Shown: positions 1-9,145 of the stretch, piece after piece
How the letters are laid out: every line of letters starts with the position of its first letter
Position numbering within the stretch: the stretch's first letter is position 1
Assembly (NCBI RefSeq): GCF_024639685.1
Contig: NZ_JAHEHX010000021.1
Location: forward strand, 265,273-329,272
Source: Polaribacter sp.
GTDB lineage: Bacteria > Bacteroidota > Bacteroidia > Flavobacteriales > Flavobacteriaceae
Direction of reading: 5' to 3'
Length of the DNA stretch: 64,000 nucleotides
Notes under the pieces: model-generated
Database searches by the model: none
The model's input: the letters and a program-made list of their open reading frames with translations, nothing else
Told to the model about the DNA's origin: nothing
Made by a program: the position numbers and the translations under genes

Positions 1-57
1 CTTAAAACTATATTTTGTTACGATTCTGCCTAAATAAAAACACTCTTCTTTACGCAT
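1..57 (-). CDS. rimM: RimM, 16S rRNA processing protein (N-terminus only)
   Basis: The first 19 codons of a gene that runs off the left edge on the minus strand, starting at the ATG at 57 to 55. The visible peptide begins MRKEECFYLGRIVTKYSFK, which is the typical opening of flavobacterial RimM, a 30S maturation factor that binds ribosomal protein S19. It starts 14 bases after the rpsP stop, matching the conserved rpsP-rimM operon. The identification rests on a short peptide plus context. Confidence 0.75.
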   Translation of the reverse strand, partial: MRKEECFYLGRIVTKYSFK

Positions 58-71
58 ACCGTATAAAAGTT

Positions 72-617
72 TTATTCAGCTGATTTTTCTTCCTCAGAAG
101 TAGCTACTTCTTCAGTTTCTGTAGTTTCTTCAGTAGCAGCTTCTGCTTCTTCAGTTACTTCTTCTACTTCTGGTAATGCAGCAGCAATTCTTGCTTCGTT
201 AACTGCTTTTTCAGCTTCTAAAGCTTTTGCTTTAGCATCAGCTTCTACTTTTGCTAACTTTTCTTCTTTGCTAGAAACTTTACTTGTCTTCTCTTCTACC
301 CAAGCATTAAACTTTTCTTCTGCTTGTTCTTCAGTTAAAGCACCTTTTCTTACACCACCAACTAAATGGTTTTTTAGCATTGCACCTTTGTAAGATAATA
401 TTGCTTTTGCAGTGTCAGTTGGCTGAGCTCCACTCTGTAACCATTTTACAGCACCATCAACATCTAAGTTAATTTCTGCTGGGTTTACATTCGGATTATA
501 GGTACCTATTTTTTCTAAATAACGACCATCTCTTTTTGAACGTGAATCTGCAGCAACTATCCAATAAAATGGTTTGCCTTTTTTACCATGTCTTTGTAAT
601 CTAATTTTTACTGGCAT
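72..617 (-). CDS. rpsP: 30S ribosomal protein S16
   Basis: Small-subunit ribosomal protein S16, which binds 16S rRNA during 30S assembly. The N-terminus MPVKIRLQRHGKKGKPFY and the GRYLEKIGTYNPN segment are the classic S16 core (residues 1 to about 85). The protein is 181 residues, about twice the length of Escherichia coli S16, because of a Glu/Ala/Thr-rich, strongly acidic C-terminal tail from about residue 110 on. Such tails are usual in Bacteroidota S16. It is first in an operon with rimM and has a good consensus promoter at 686-718. Confidence 0.97.
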   Translation of the reverse strand: MPVKIRLQRHGKKGKPFYWIVAADSRSKRDGRYLEKIGTYNPNVNPAEINLDVDGAVKWLQSGAQPTDTAKAILSYKGAMLKNHLVGGVRKGALTEEQAEEKFNAWVEEKTSKVSSKEEKLAKVEADAKAKALEAEKAVNEARIAAALPEVEEVTEEAEAATEETTETEEVATSEEEKSAE

Positions 618-927
618 TCTTATTAATTTTTTAAGGTTCTCGACCTTGGTTATTAAAAATCTTATTATCTCGTAATAAGCGAGCGCAAATTTACAATTTT
701 CTTTTTAATAAAAACCAATTATAATACATATAATATATTCATTATCAGCATTCACTCTCATAAAAAAAATAGAACTTGAATATATTGAAGGTTATAGAGT
801 AATAAAGCTTCTATAAAAATTTACTAAAATTCTTTTATTGTTGATAAGTCTAAACAACTTATATCAGTAAAATTTAAGTTGTTTTTGTACATTTAATATT
901 CCTTAATTATACTAGATAAAATCGTTT
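618..927. other. Intergenic region between rpsP and dnaE
   Basis: A 310-base divergent spacer. Apart from the rpsP promoter at 686-718 it is simple AT-rich sequence. I see no small gene, and no good TAnnTTTG box for dnaE on the plus strand, so the dnaE promoter is not identified. Confidence 0.6.
686..718 (-). promoter_or_regulatory. rpsP promoter (Bacteroidota type)
   Basis: Read on the minus strand, TTG (718-716) is followed after 22 bases by TAAATTTG (693-686). This matches the Bacteroidota sigma-A consensus TTG-N17-23-TAnnTTTG. It lies about 70 bases before the rpsP ATG. Confidence 0.7.
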
Positions 928-3900
928 ATGTACTTAATTTTTGATACTGAAACTACAGGGTTACCAAAAAGTTGGAATGCCCCTATTACAGATACAGATA
1001 ATTGGCCAAGATGTATACAAATTGCTTGGCAGTTGCATGATGAAATGGGTAATGTTTTAGAGCATAATGATTTTTTAATTAAACCTAATGGGTTTAACAT
1101 TCCTTATGATGCAGAAAGAATTCACGGGATTTCTACAGAATTAGCAGAAAAAGAAGGAATTTCCTTAGAGGAGGGTTTGCAGTTATTTAATGAGGTTTTA
1201 CAGAAAACCACATTTGTTGTTGGTCAAAATGTAGAGTTCGATTTAAATATTATGGGTTGCGAATTCCATAGACGAGCAACAGAAACAACTTTAAATAAGT
1301 TGCCTGTCTTAGATACTTGTACAGAAAAGACAGCATTACTTTGTCAAATTCCAGGTGGTAGAGGAGGTAAATTTAAACTTCCTACGCTAACAGAGTTACA
1401 CAAATATTTATTTGGAATTGATTTTACAGAGGCACATAATGCAACTGCAGATGTAGAGGCTACAACTCGTTGTTTCTTAGAATTAATTAGAATTAGAGAA
1501 TTTACGAAAGAACAACTAGACGTAGATTCAGATTACTTTAAAAACTTTTCTGAAGCAAATCCAAAACCAATTCAATTAATTGGTTTAAAACACATCAACT
1601 TAAAAAAAGAAAGTGATAAAATTAGGAGAAAGCTAGAGAAACAAAAAGATTCGGCATCAACCTTGTCTACCTCTGAAGGCCTTTTAGAATTAAAAGATGT
1701 TTCTTTCGCACACTTACACAATCATACACAATTCTCTGTACTACAATCTACCATGCAAATTGGTAATATTGTAGCTGCAGCTGCAAAAGACAATATGCCT
1801 GCTGTTGCAATGACAGACACTGCAAACATGATGGCCTCATTTCATTTTGTTAGTGCTGTTTTAAGTCATAATAAAACTGCAGACACACCAATGAAGCCAA
1901 TTATTGGGTGCGAATTTAATATTTGTGAAGATCATAAAAACAAATCTCAAAAAGACAATGGTTACCAAGTAGTTTTACTAGCTAAAAACAAAAATGGCTA
2001 TCATAATTTAGCTAAAATGTCTTCTATCGCTTTTGTTGATGGCTTTTATTATGTACCAAGAATTGATAAAGAAATCATCAAAAAATATAAGGAAGATATT
2101 ATTGTTTTAACAGGTAACTTGTATGGAGAAGTACCAAGTAAAATTCTAAATCTTGGTGAAAAACAGGCTGAAGAAGCTTTACTTTGGTGGAAAGAAGAAT
2201 TTAAAGATGATTTTTACATTGAGTTAATGAGGCATAATCAACAAGATGAAACTATCGTAAATGAAACTTTATTAAAATTCTCTAAAAACCACAAAATAAA
2301 AATTGTTGCAACTAACAACACCTTTTATTTAGAAAAAAAAGACGCCAATGCACATGACATTCTATTATGTGTTAAAGATGGTGAAAAACAAGCTACTCCA
2401 AAGGGAAAAGGACGAGGTTACAGATATGGCTTGCCTAACGAAGAATATTACTTTAAGTCAACAGAAGAGATGAAAACGCTTTTTGCAGATTTGCCAGAAG
2501 CAATTATCAATATTCAAGAAGTTGTAGATAAGATAGAAATATTCACGTTAGCTAGAGATGTTTTATTACCAGCTTTCGATATTCCTGAGGAATTTAAAGA
2601 TGTAAAAGATGACGAAGACGGAGGAAAAAGAGGGGAAAATAATTTCTTAAAACACTTAACTTTTGAAGGTGCTAAAATTAGATATGGAGAAATTGCTCCA
2701 GAAATTAAAGAACGTTTAGATTTTGAATTAGAAGTAATTGAAAAAACAGGGTACCCTGGTTATTTTTTAATTGTAGAAGATTTTATCAGGGAAGCCAGGA
2801 AAATGGATGTTGCAGTAGGTCCTGGTCGTGGTTCTGCAGCTGGTTCTGTAGTTGCTTATTGCCTTTGGATTACAAACATAGATCCGATTAAATACGATTT
2901 ACTTTTTGAGCGTTTCTTAAATCCTGAGCGTGTTTCCATGCCAGATATCGATATCGATTTTGATGACGAAGGTCGAGGGAGAGTTATGGATTATGTAATT
3001 CAAAAATATGGCGCTAACCAAGTTGCACAAATTATTACCTATGGTACTATGGCTGCAAAATCTTCTATAAGAGATACGGCTAGAGTACTAGACTTACCTC
3101 TTTTTGAAGCAGACCGAATTGCAAAATTAATTCCTGGTGTTAAGCTTAAAAATATTTTTGGTGAAGATGCAAAAAGTAAAGGTAAAATTGCAGGATTAAG
3201 GGCTGAGGAGAAGGTAATGGTAGAGGAACTTCAAAAGCTTGCATTAGGTGCTGACTTAGCCTCAGAAACCGTAAACAAAGCGACTATCTTAGAGGGTTCT
3301 GTTAGAAATACGGGAATACATGCATGTGGTGTTATTATTACTCCTAGCGACATTACCAATTACGTTCCTGTTGCTTTAGCAAAGGATTCTGATATGTATG
3401 TTACTCAATTTGACAACTCTGTAGTAGAATCTGCAGGTTTGTTAAAAATGGATTTCTTAGGATTAAAAACACTAACTTTAATTAAGGACACTGTAAAAAT
3501 TGTAAAAGCAAAACACAATGTTGATTTAGATCCTGAGAATTTTCCTTTAGATGATGAAAAAACATACGAGCTCTTTCAAAGAGGAGAAACTGTTGGTATT
3601 TTTCAGTATGAATCTCCAGGAATGCAAAAACACATGCGTTCTTTAAAACCAACTGTTTTTGCTGATTTAATTGCAATGAATGCTTTGTACAGACCTGGAC
3701 CAATGGAATATATTCCGAGCTTTATTAACAGAAAGCACGGAACGGAAGATATTGAGTACGATTTGCCGGCAATGGAAGAGTATTTGGCAGAAACTTACGG
3801 AATTACAGTTTACCAAGAACAGGTAATGTTACTCTCGCAAAAACTGGCAGATTTCACCAAAGGTGAAGCCGATGTTTTACGTAAAGCAATGGGTAAAAAG

Positions 3901-5265
3901 CAAATAGCGGTTCTTGACAAAATGAAACCAAAATTCATTGAGCAAGCAGGTAAAAATGGTCATGATGAAGAAAAACTAGAAAAAATATGGAAAGATTGGG
4001 AAGCCTTTGCAAGTTATGCCTTTAACAAATCTCACTCTACTTGTTATGCCTGGATTGCTTATCAAACTGCTTATTTAAAAGCACATTATCCTGCAGAATA
4101 TATGGCTTCTGTACTTTCTAACAATATGAAAGATATTAAAGCTGTTTCTTTCTTTATGGAAGAATGTAAACGAATGGGATTAGAGGTTTTAGGACCAGAT
4201 ATTAATGAATCTTATTTAAAATTTTCAGTAAATCAAGAAGGTGCTGTTCGTTTTGGAATGGCTGCTGTTAAAGGTGTTGGTGCTGCAGCTGTAAGAGCTA
4301 TTATTGCAGAACGTAAAGAAAATGGTAATTACACTTCTATTTTTGATTTAGCAAAACGTGTAGATTTAAGAGCTGCCAATAAAAAATCTTTTGATAGTTT
4401 AATTAAAGCAGGTGCTTTTGATTCTTTTTCTGATACACATAGAGCACAATATTTTGCTACAGATGAAAAAGGAATTACCTTTTTAGAAAGAGTTATGAAA
4501 TTTGGTAGCAAATACCAAGAAAATGAGAATTCTGCACAGGTTTCTATGTTTGGTGAAACCTCTACAGTTCAGTTTCCTGAACCAGATATTCCTGAATGTG
4601 AAACTTGGGGAACAATGGAACTTTTATCACAAGAAAAAGAAGTCATTGGTATTTATATTTCTGCACATCCTTTAGATGATTTTAAAAACGAAATGATTTT
4701 TTGCAACGCAAGATTAAGAGATTTTAAAGGAGATCTGAAAGAGATTGTAGGGAACAACTTGTCATTTGCAGGTATTATAACAGAGGTACAACATAGAGTA
4801 TCTAAAGCAGGAAAAGGCTGGGCCTCTTTTTTTATTGAAGATTATGGAGACAATCATGAATTTAGAGTATTTGGTGAAGATTACCTTAAGTTTAAACATT
4901 TCTTAGTACCAAATTCTTTTTTATTTGTGAGAGCTACCATCCAAGCTGGCTGGACAAATAAAGAGGGTGTAGAAGGTGAACCTCGGATAAAGTTTACAGA
5001 GTTTAAACTACTCCATGATATTATGGACACGCTTTGTAAAAAAATAACCATTAAAATGTCTATCAATGATGTAAGTGAAGAAAATATTTTAAATCTAGAA
5101 AGTATTCTTAGAAATAATAATGGAAAACAAAATTTACACTTTACTATTTGGGATGCTCAAGAAAAAATTGAACTTAGTTTACCGAGTAGAAATACAAAAA
5201 TTAAGATTTCCTCAACACTTTTAGCAAATCTAGATCAGCAACATATTAGATATAAACTGAATTAA
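928..5265 (+). CDS. dnaE: DNA polymerase III alpha subunit with N-terminal 3'-5' exonuclease
   Basis: Replicative polymerase of 1445 residues. Residues 1 to about 190 form a DnaQ-like DEDDh exonuclease: DTETTG at 6-11 (Exo I), HNATADVEAT at 170-179 with H170 and D175 (Exo III). A PHP domain follows with HLHNH at 262-266. The polymerase core carries PDIDIDF at 672-678, where D673 and D675 correspond to the catalytic aspartates of E. coli DnaE (D401 and D403). A helix-hairpin-helix stretch and an OB-fold lie in the last 350 residues. Proofreading is therefore built into the same chain rather than supplied only by a separate epsilon subunit, which accounts for the extra length over the roughly 1160 residues of E. 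coli DnaE. It stands alone in its transcription unit. Confidence 0.95.
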   Translation: MYLIFDTETTGLPKSWNAPITDTDNWPRCIQIAWQLHDEMGNVLEHNDFLIKPNGFNIPYDAERIHGISTELAEKEGISLEEGLQLFNEVLQKTTFVVGQNVEFDLNIMGCEFHRRATETTLNKLPVLDTCTEKTALLCQIPGGRGGKFKLPTLTELHKYLFGIDFTEAHNATADVEATTRCFLELIRIREFTKEQLDVDSDYFKNFSEANPKPIQLIGLKHINLKKESDKIRRKLEKQKDSASTLSTSEGLLELKDVSFAHLHNHTQFSVLQSTMQIGNIVAAAAKDNMPAVAMTDTANMMASFHFVSAVLSHNKTADTPMKPIIGCEFNICEDHKNKSQKDNGYQVVLLAKNKNGYHNLAKMSSIAFVDGFYYVPRIDKEIIKKYKEDIIVLTGNLYGEVPSKILNLGEKQAEEALLWWKEEFKDDFYIELMRHNQQDETIVNETLLKFSKNHKIKIVATNNTFYLEKKDANAHDILLCVKDGEKQATPKGKGRGYRYGLPNEEYYFKSTEEMKTLFADLPEAIINIQEVVDKIEIFTLARDVLLPAFDIPEEFKDVKDDEDGGKRGENNFLKHLTFEGAKIRYGEIAPEIKERLDFELEVIEKTGYPGYFLIVEDFIREARKMDVAVGPGRGSAAGSVVAYCLWITNIDPIKYDLLFERFLNPERVSMPDIDIDFDDEGRGRVMDYVIQKYGANQVAQIITYGTMAAKSSIRDTARVLDLPLFEADRIAKLIPGVKLKNIFGEDAKSKGKIAGLRAEEKVMVEELQKLALGADLASETVNKATILEGSVRNTGIHACGVIITPSDITNYVPVALAKDSDMYVTQFDNSVVESAGLLKMDFLGLKTLTLIKDTVKIVKAKHNVDLDPENFPLDDEKTYELFQRGETVGIFQYESPGMQKHMRSLKPTVFADLIAMNALYRPGPMEYIPSFINRKHGTEDIEYDLPAMEEYLAETYGITVYQEQVMLLSQKLADFTKGEADVLRKAMGKKQIAVLDKMKPKFIEQAGKNGHDEEKLEKIWKDWEAFASYAFNKSHSTCYAWIAYQTAYLKAHYPAEYMASVLSNNMKDIKAVSFFMEECKRMGLEVLGPDINESYLKFSVNQEGAVRFGMAAVKGVGAAAVRAIIAERKENGNYTSIFDLAKRVDLRAANKKSFDSLIKAGAFDSFSDTHRAQYFATDEKGITFLERVMKFGSKYQENENSAQVSMFGETSTVQFPEPDIPECETWGTMELLSQEKEVIGIYISAHPLDDFKNEMIFCNARLRDFKGDLKEIVGNNLSFAGIITEVQHRVSKAGKGWASFFIEDYGDNHEFRVFGEDYLKFKHFLVPNSFLFVRATIQAGWTNKEGVEGEPRIKFTEFKLLHDIMDTLCKKITIKMSINDVSEENILNLESILRNNNGKQNLHFTIWDAQEKIELSLPSRNTKIKISSTLLANLDQQHIRYKLN

Positions 5266-5391
5266 AATACGAAATCCAATAACTAAACCTCTATTTTTTG
5301 TGATCTCGTTATAAAATGCTGATTTTTTTATGAATCCCTGATTTTTGTTTTTATTAACATTTAAAAAACAAACAGTGACCCTATTATTTTA

Positions 5392-5399
5392 TAGTTTTG
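5392..5399 (+). promoter_or_regulatory. -7 box for the lactone oxidase gene
   Basis: TAGTTTTG, a full match to TAnnTTTG, 20 bases before the ATG at 5420. No TTG is seen at the -33 position. Confidence 0.45.
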
Positions 5400-5419
5400 T
5401 TTAACAAAATAAAAAAATA

Positions 5420-6748
5420 ATGAAACAAAATAAAAATGGAACTTGGGTTAGTTGGAATGAAAATTTAAAACACAACTACAAAACGATGTATAGCATTACT
5501 AAAGAAGAAGAACTTCAAGAAGTAATCGCTAACAGTGAAAAGATTCGTTTTTTTGGTAGCAAACAATCTTCAGCAGATATCGCTACAGGTTCAGACGCAA
5601 TAATAAACATGACTACCTATAATAAAATTGTTTCTTATGATTATACAAAGAAAACAATTACTGTTCAATCTGGTCTTCTTTTAAGTGATCTTCTTGAAGC
5701 TATAGAATCTGTAGGTTGGTGCATTCCTTGTTTACCGGATATTAATACTATAACAATTGGAGGAGCTTTAGCAACAGGAACTCATGGTACAAGCGGAAAG
5801 CTTTTATCTGAATATATGAGTGAGTGTAACTTAATCCTTGCGGATGGGAGTTTAAAAACAATTACAGAAGATGATGAAGATCTAATAAACGCTGTAAGAG
5901 TCTCTTTAGGAATGTTGGGAGTTATGTCTACCATTACATTTCAATGCGAGCCAATATATACTTTACATGTAAAGGAAAAACCAGAAAGTGATAGCGAATG
6001 GTTACCAAAAATAAAAAGTAGGTTAAAGGAACATGACTTCTTAAGAATATTATGGCTTCCTCACACCAATAAAGGCTATGTGATTACTGGAGATAAAATA
6101 GATGCCAATACAGAAGTAATCGAAAATAAAGGTCCAAAATATTTAAAACATAGAAGGAATGCTTCAAAAATATTATACAAATACTCTCACAAGTTTCCAT
6201 GGATTACAGCAATAGCAAATAAAATATTAGCTAAAGCTTTTTTTAGTTCAAAAAAAGAACACAAAGGCAGTTTGTACCAAGCAACAGTAACCAAATCTAG
6301 AGGATCTACTCTAGAATTGGCAGAATGGACCATTGGTTTAGATAAATTCCCACAAGTATTTGAGGAGATTAAAAGCGAAATTAATAAATGGAGTAATAAA
6401 TCATTCATTCATATTCCTATGGATGTAAGATTTGTTTATAAAGATAAAAGTTGGTTAAGCTACGCATATGGACAAGATACAGTAACCATGGGCTGTGTTT
6501 CTAGAAATGCTGCAACTGCAGATACTTATGAAGCCTTTAAAAGTGTAGAAAAGATTTTCTTAAAACATGGAGGTAGACCTCATTGGGGAAAACGATTTGC
6601 TGCTAAAGATGCAAAATTATCAAAAGTATATCCAAAATGGGAAAACTTTAAAGAACTTAGAAATCAATTAGATCCGACTAATAAGTTTTTAAATCCATAT
6701 TTAACAGAACTGGTTAATGCTAAAGCTTTAGTGTATGAAAATGCCTAA
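5420..6748 (+). CDS. FAD-linked oxidase, sugar-1,4-lactone oxidase family
   Basis: A 442-residue flavoprotein of the L-gulonolactone / D-arabinono-1,4-lactone oxidase family. The PCMH-type FAD-binding domain covers about residues 20-190, with GGALATGTHGTS typical of the FAD pyrophosphate-binding loop. The ALO C-terminal domain follows and ends with the family motif HWGK at 388-391 and a LDPTNKFLNPYL tail. The family oxidises aldonolactones or polyols; the real substrate cannot be told from sequence. No signal peptide is seen, so it is probably cytoplasmic. It overlaps the following phosphatase gene by 14 bases, so the two are probably co-expressed. Confidence 0.85.
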   Translation: MKQNKNGTWVSWNENLKHNYKTMYSITKEEELQEVIANSEKIRFFGSKQSSADIATGSDAIINMTTYNKIVSYDYTKKTITVQSGLLLSDLLEAIESVGWCIPCLPDINTITIGGALATGTHGTSGKLLSEYMSECNLILADGSLKTITEDDEDLINAVRVSLGMLGVMSTITFQCEPIYTLHVKEKPESDSEWLPKIKSRLKEHDFLRILWLPHTNKGYVITGDKIDANTEVIENKGPKYLKHRRNASKILYKYSHKFPWITAIANKILAKAFFSSKKEHKGSLYQATVTKSRGSTLELAEWTIGLDKFPQVFEEIKSEINKWSNKSFIHIPMDVRFVYKDKSWLSYAYGQDTVTMGCVSRNAATADTYEAFKSVEKIFLKHGGRPHWGKRFAAKDAKLSKVYPKWENFKELRNQLDPTNKFLNPYLTELVNAKALVYENA

Positions 6749-7394
6749 AGGTTTTTTGTTTGACTTTGATGGGGTTGTTGTAAATAGCTTTAAAAGTCAT
6801 CATGCTGCTTGGGCATCTGCCTTTTACGAATTATTTAAAAGAGAAATACCGCAATTTCCATTGGAAATGGCAGGTAAATCTCCAATGAGGATTGCAAACT
6901 ACTATTGTAGTACGATTGACAGAGAAGACTACACAAAAAAACTTTACGATTTAAAAGATCTTCATTTAGACAAACATTTTATAACCCCTAGATTATTGCC
7001 AGGAATTTTAGAAATCACCTCATTTTTAAGAACAGAAAATATTCCATATGGAATAGCTAGTAATGCAACTAAACAATTTCTTAAAAATAGTGTTACTGCA
7101 CTAAATTTAAGTTTTACAAAGGTATTTGGAGTAGAAGATTATGAACATCCAAAACCAGCACCAGAAGCTTATATTACATTAGCAAAAGCAATAGGTTTTA
7201 CAGCTAAAGATTTTAAAGAACTTTGGGTTTTTGAAGATAGCTTAACTGGAATTACTGCGGCTAAATCTGCAGGAATGAACCCTATAGGTATTCTTACACA
7301 ATATAGTGAAGAGGCATTATCAAAGGCTGGAAGTAGTCTTGTTTTTCAAACAATATTGGAAGCGTATCATTATCTTATAAAAACTAACCCGTAA
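6735..7394 (+). CDS. HAD-family phosphatase (phosphoglucomutase-like)
   Basis: 219 residues with HAD motif I FDFDGVVV near the N-terminus, motif II in IASNATK, and motif III/IV around KPAPEAY and VFEDSLTGITAAKSAGM. The helical cap between motifs I and II places it in the beta-phosphoglucomutase/phosphatase subgroup. The gene starts inside the upstream oxidase gene; the in-frame ATG at 6741 (MPKGFLF) is an equally good start. Linkage to a sugar-lactone oxidase suggests a sugar-phosphate substrate, which is inference. Its 3' end overlaps the convergent gldA by 11 bases. Confidence 0.85.
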   Translation: MKMPKGFLFDFDGVVVNSFKSHHAAWASAFYELFKREIPQFPLEMAGKSPMRIANYYCSTIDREDYTKKLYDLKDLHLDKHFITPRLLPGILEITSFLRTENIPYGIASNATKQFLKNSVTALNLSFTKVFGVEDYEHPKPAPEAYITLAKAIGFTAKDFKELWVFEDSLTGITAAKSAGMNPIGILTQYSEEALSKAGSSLVFQTILEAYHYLIKTNP

Positions 7395-8274
7395 TTTCTC
7401 TAAATAATGTTTCTAAATTTTTTTGTTGAGTAGATAATTCTAGAATTTTAAGCTCTTTCTCTTTAGCAAAGTCAAAAAGTTTAGGTCTCATATCTTCTTT
7501 GGCATCAAAAGTAAGAATCCAAGATTCATTTTCTTTTTGAATAGAAGTAAGATTAAAAAGCGGTTTAAAATCATTGTCAGAAATTATTTTATCGAACAAT
7601 ACTACAATAACTTGTAAGTTACTATTTTTGAGAATACTTAATGATTGATCTTTAAGTATTCTCCCTTTTTTAATGATAAGTACTCTATCGCAAATTGCCT
7701 CTACTTCTTGCATAATGTGAGTAGATAATAGTACTGTTTTCTGTTTACCTAAATCTTTAATCAATTTTCTAATTTCAACCAATTGATTCGGATCTAAACC
7801 AGTAGTTGGTTCATCTAAAATTAAGACTGATGGATTGTGTAAGATAGCTGCTGCAATGCCAACTCTCTGCTGATATCCTTTAGAAAGTTGGTATATCTTT
7901 TTATGGGCTTCATCTGTTAACCCAACTTTTTCTATACAGCTTTCAATTTGTTTTTTATCAACCTTAAAAATTTGGGCTCTAAATTGTAAATATTCTCTTA
8001 CATACATTTCTGCATATAAAGGATTGTGTTCTGGCAAATAACCTATGGTTTTCTGAGCCTCAATTGGGTTTTGTAGCACATCTATTTCATCAACCAAAAC
8101 ATCACCAAAATTTGGTGTTATAAAACCTGTTAAGATTTTCATCATGGTAGATTTACCTGCACCGTTTGGACCTAAAAAGCCAATAATTTCTCCTTTCTTG
8201 GCTGAAAAAGAAATGCCATTTAAAGCTTTTTGCTCTTTATATAATTTAGAAACTGATGTTACTTGTATAGACAT
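7384..8274 (-). CDS. gldA: GldA, gliding-motility ABC transporter ATPase
   Basis: A 296-residue ABC ATPase. Walker A GPNGAGKS is at 35-42, the signature LSKGYQQ at 130-136, and Walker B VLILDEP at 150-156, followed by the H-loop in STHIMQEVEAICDRV. Length and sequence match GldA, the ATPase that works with the GldF/GldG membrane parts and is needed for gliding in Flavobacterium johnsoniae. GldF and GldG are not next to it, which is common in this family of organisms. A different drug or Na+ export ATPase is the alternative, since these sub-families are close. Confidence 0.75.
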   Translation of the reverse strand: MSIQVTSVSKLYKEQKALNGISFSAKKGEIIGFLGPNGAGKSTMMKILTGFITPNFGDVLVDEIDVLQNPIEAQKTIGYLPEHNPLYAEMYVREYLQFRAQIFKVDKKQIESCIEKVGLTDEAHKKIYQLSKGYQQRVGIAAAILHNPSVLILDEPTTGLDPNQLVEIRKLIKDLGKQKTVLLSTHIMQEVEAICDRVLIIKKGRILKDQSLSILKNSNLQVIVVLFDKIISDNDFKPLFNLTSIQKENESWILTFDAKEDMRPKLFDFAKEKELKILELSTQQKNLETLFREITG

Positions 8275-8321
8275 GATTTTCTTTTTGTTACACTAAAACT
8301 GTAAACGTAATAATATTACTT

Positions 8322-9083
8322 TTAGTTTTTGATTGCCAATCTTATTTTTCGAATATTTTTCATTCTTTGCCAAGCTTCTCTGTGCCTTTGTTTGTAAAAC
8401 CATAAAGTACCTAAATCTAATAAAAAATAAAACAAACTAATTCCACTTGGTGGATTTGCACTTGGTAAAAATGGCACTACATTCCAGGCTTTACTTGGCC
8501 AAAACCAACATTTATAATAGGTACCTACCAACTCTAAAACAACTACAGATGCATACATGGTTAAGTAAAACAAACGCTCTTTTGATTTATTTCGTAAGAT
8601 GAATAAAGTTGCAACTGTCATTACAAAACCAAAAACATCATTCTTAAGTACCAAAAACAAGGTCGAATAAATAATGATAGCTATAATCAAAAAGGTTTCA
8701 ATTTGTTTTCTTCTACCTTTTATTGATGCTGCTTTCGAAAAACACAAAACTGCTATGTATACAAATGCATGACCAAAAGGAATGTAATGTGGTACATTTT
8801 CTAATCTATAGGTATACATACCCAATAAAACAGAAAATAAATACTCACCAAAAAAACCAATAAGAACAGCAGAAACCATTTGTTCTTTTAATCTTGGTGT
8901 TACTTTAAAAAATGTAATAAAAAATACAATGAGCATTAAAGCATTTGCATAAACCTGTGCGTTTTCAGTAATTTTTACAATGTAAAAACTATCTAAAAAC
9001 AAGCCTACAACAAAAAAAAGATAAAGTAAACCTAACGTTTTAAAAGTTGTGTAAATAGGCGATTTTGATGCTAATAAACTCAT
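8322..9083 (-). CDS. Conserved multi-pass membrane protein, unknown function
   Basis: 253 residues with about seven predicted membrane segments (for example residues 14-32, 44-58, 70-88 and 103-116) and a basic C-terminal tail. A WFWPSKAWNVVPFLP segment near residue 195 lies in a loop and is Trp/Pro-rich. I do not recognise a characterised family. It is upstream of gldA on the same strand with a 47-base gap and may be cotranscribed with it. Opposite its start lies the terminator of the next leftward unit. Confidence 0.7.
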   Translation of the reverse strand: MSLLASKSPIYTTFKTLGLLYLFFVVGLFLDSFYIVKITENAQVYANALMLIVFFITFFKVTPRLKEQMVSAVLIGFFGEYLFSVLLGMYTYRLENVPHYIPFGHAFVYIAVLCFSKAASIKGRRKQIETFLIIAIIIYSTLFLVLKNDVFGFVMTVATLFILRNKSKERLFYLTMYASVVVLELVGTYYKCWFWPSKAWNVVPFLPSANPPSGISLFYFLLDLGTLWFYKQRHREAWQRMKNIRKIRLAIKN

Positions 9084-9096
9084 TTAACAAAAATAA

Positions 9097-9125
9097 AAAA
9101 ATGGCTCAAGAATGAGCCATTTTAT
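9097..9125 (-). terminator. Rho-independent terminator of the barrel gene
   Basis: Perfect 8-bp stem ATGGCTCA / TGAGCCAT with a 4-base loop, extended by A:T pairs. On the minus strand it is followed by TTTTTTATTT. It lies 20 bases after the stop of the gene at 9146. Confidence 0.8.
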
Positions 9126-9145
9126 ATTTAAAGATTTTAGATGAA

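Noticed and set aside
78..290. Short repeats in the rpsP 3' end
   Set aside because: They are Glu/Ala/Thr codon runs of the acidic S16 tail, not DNA repeats in their own right.
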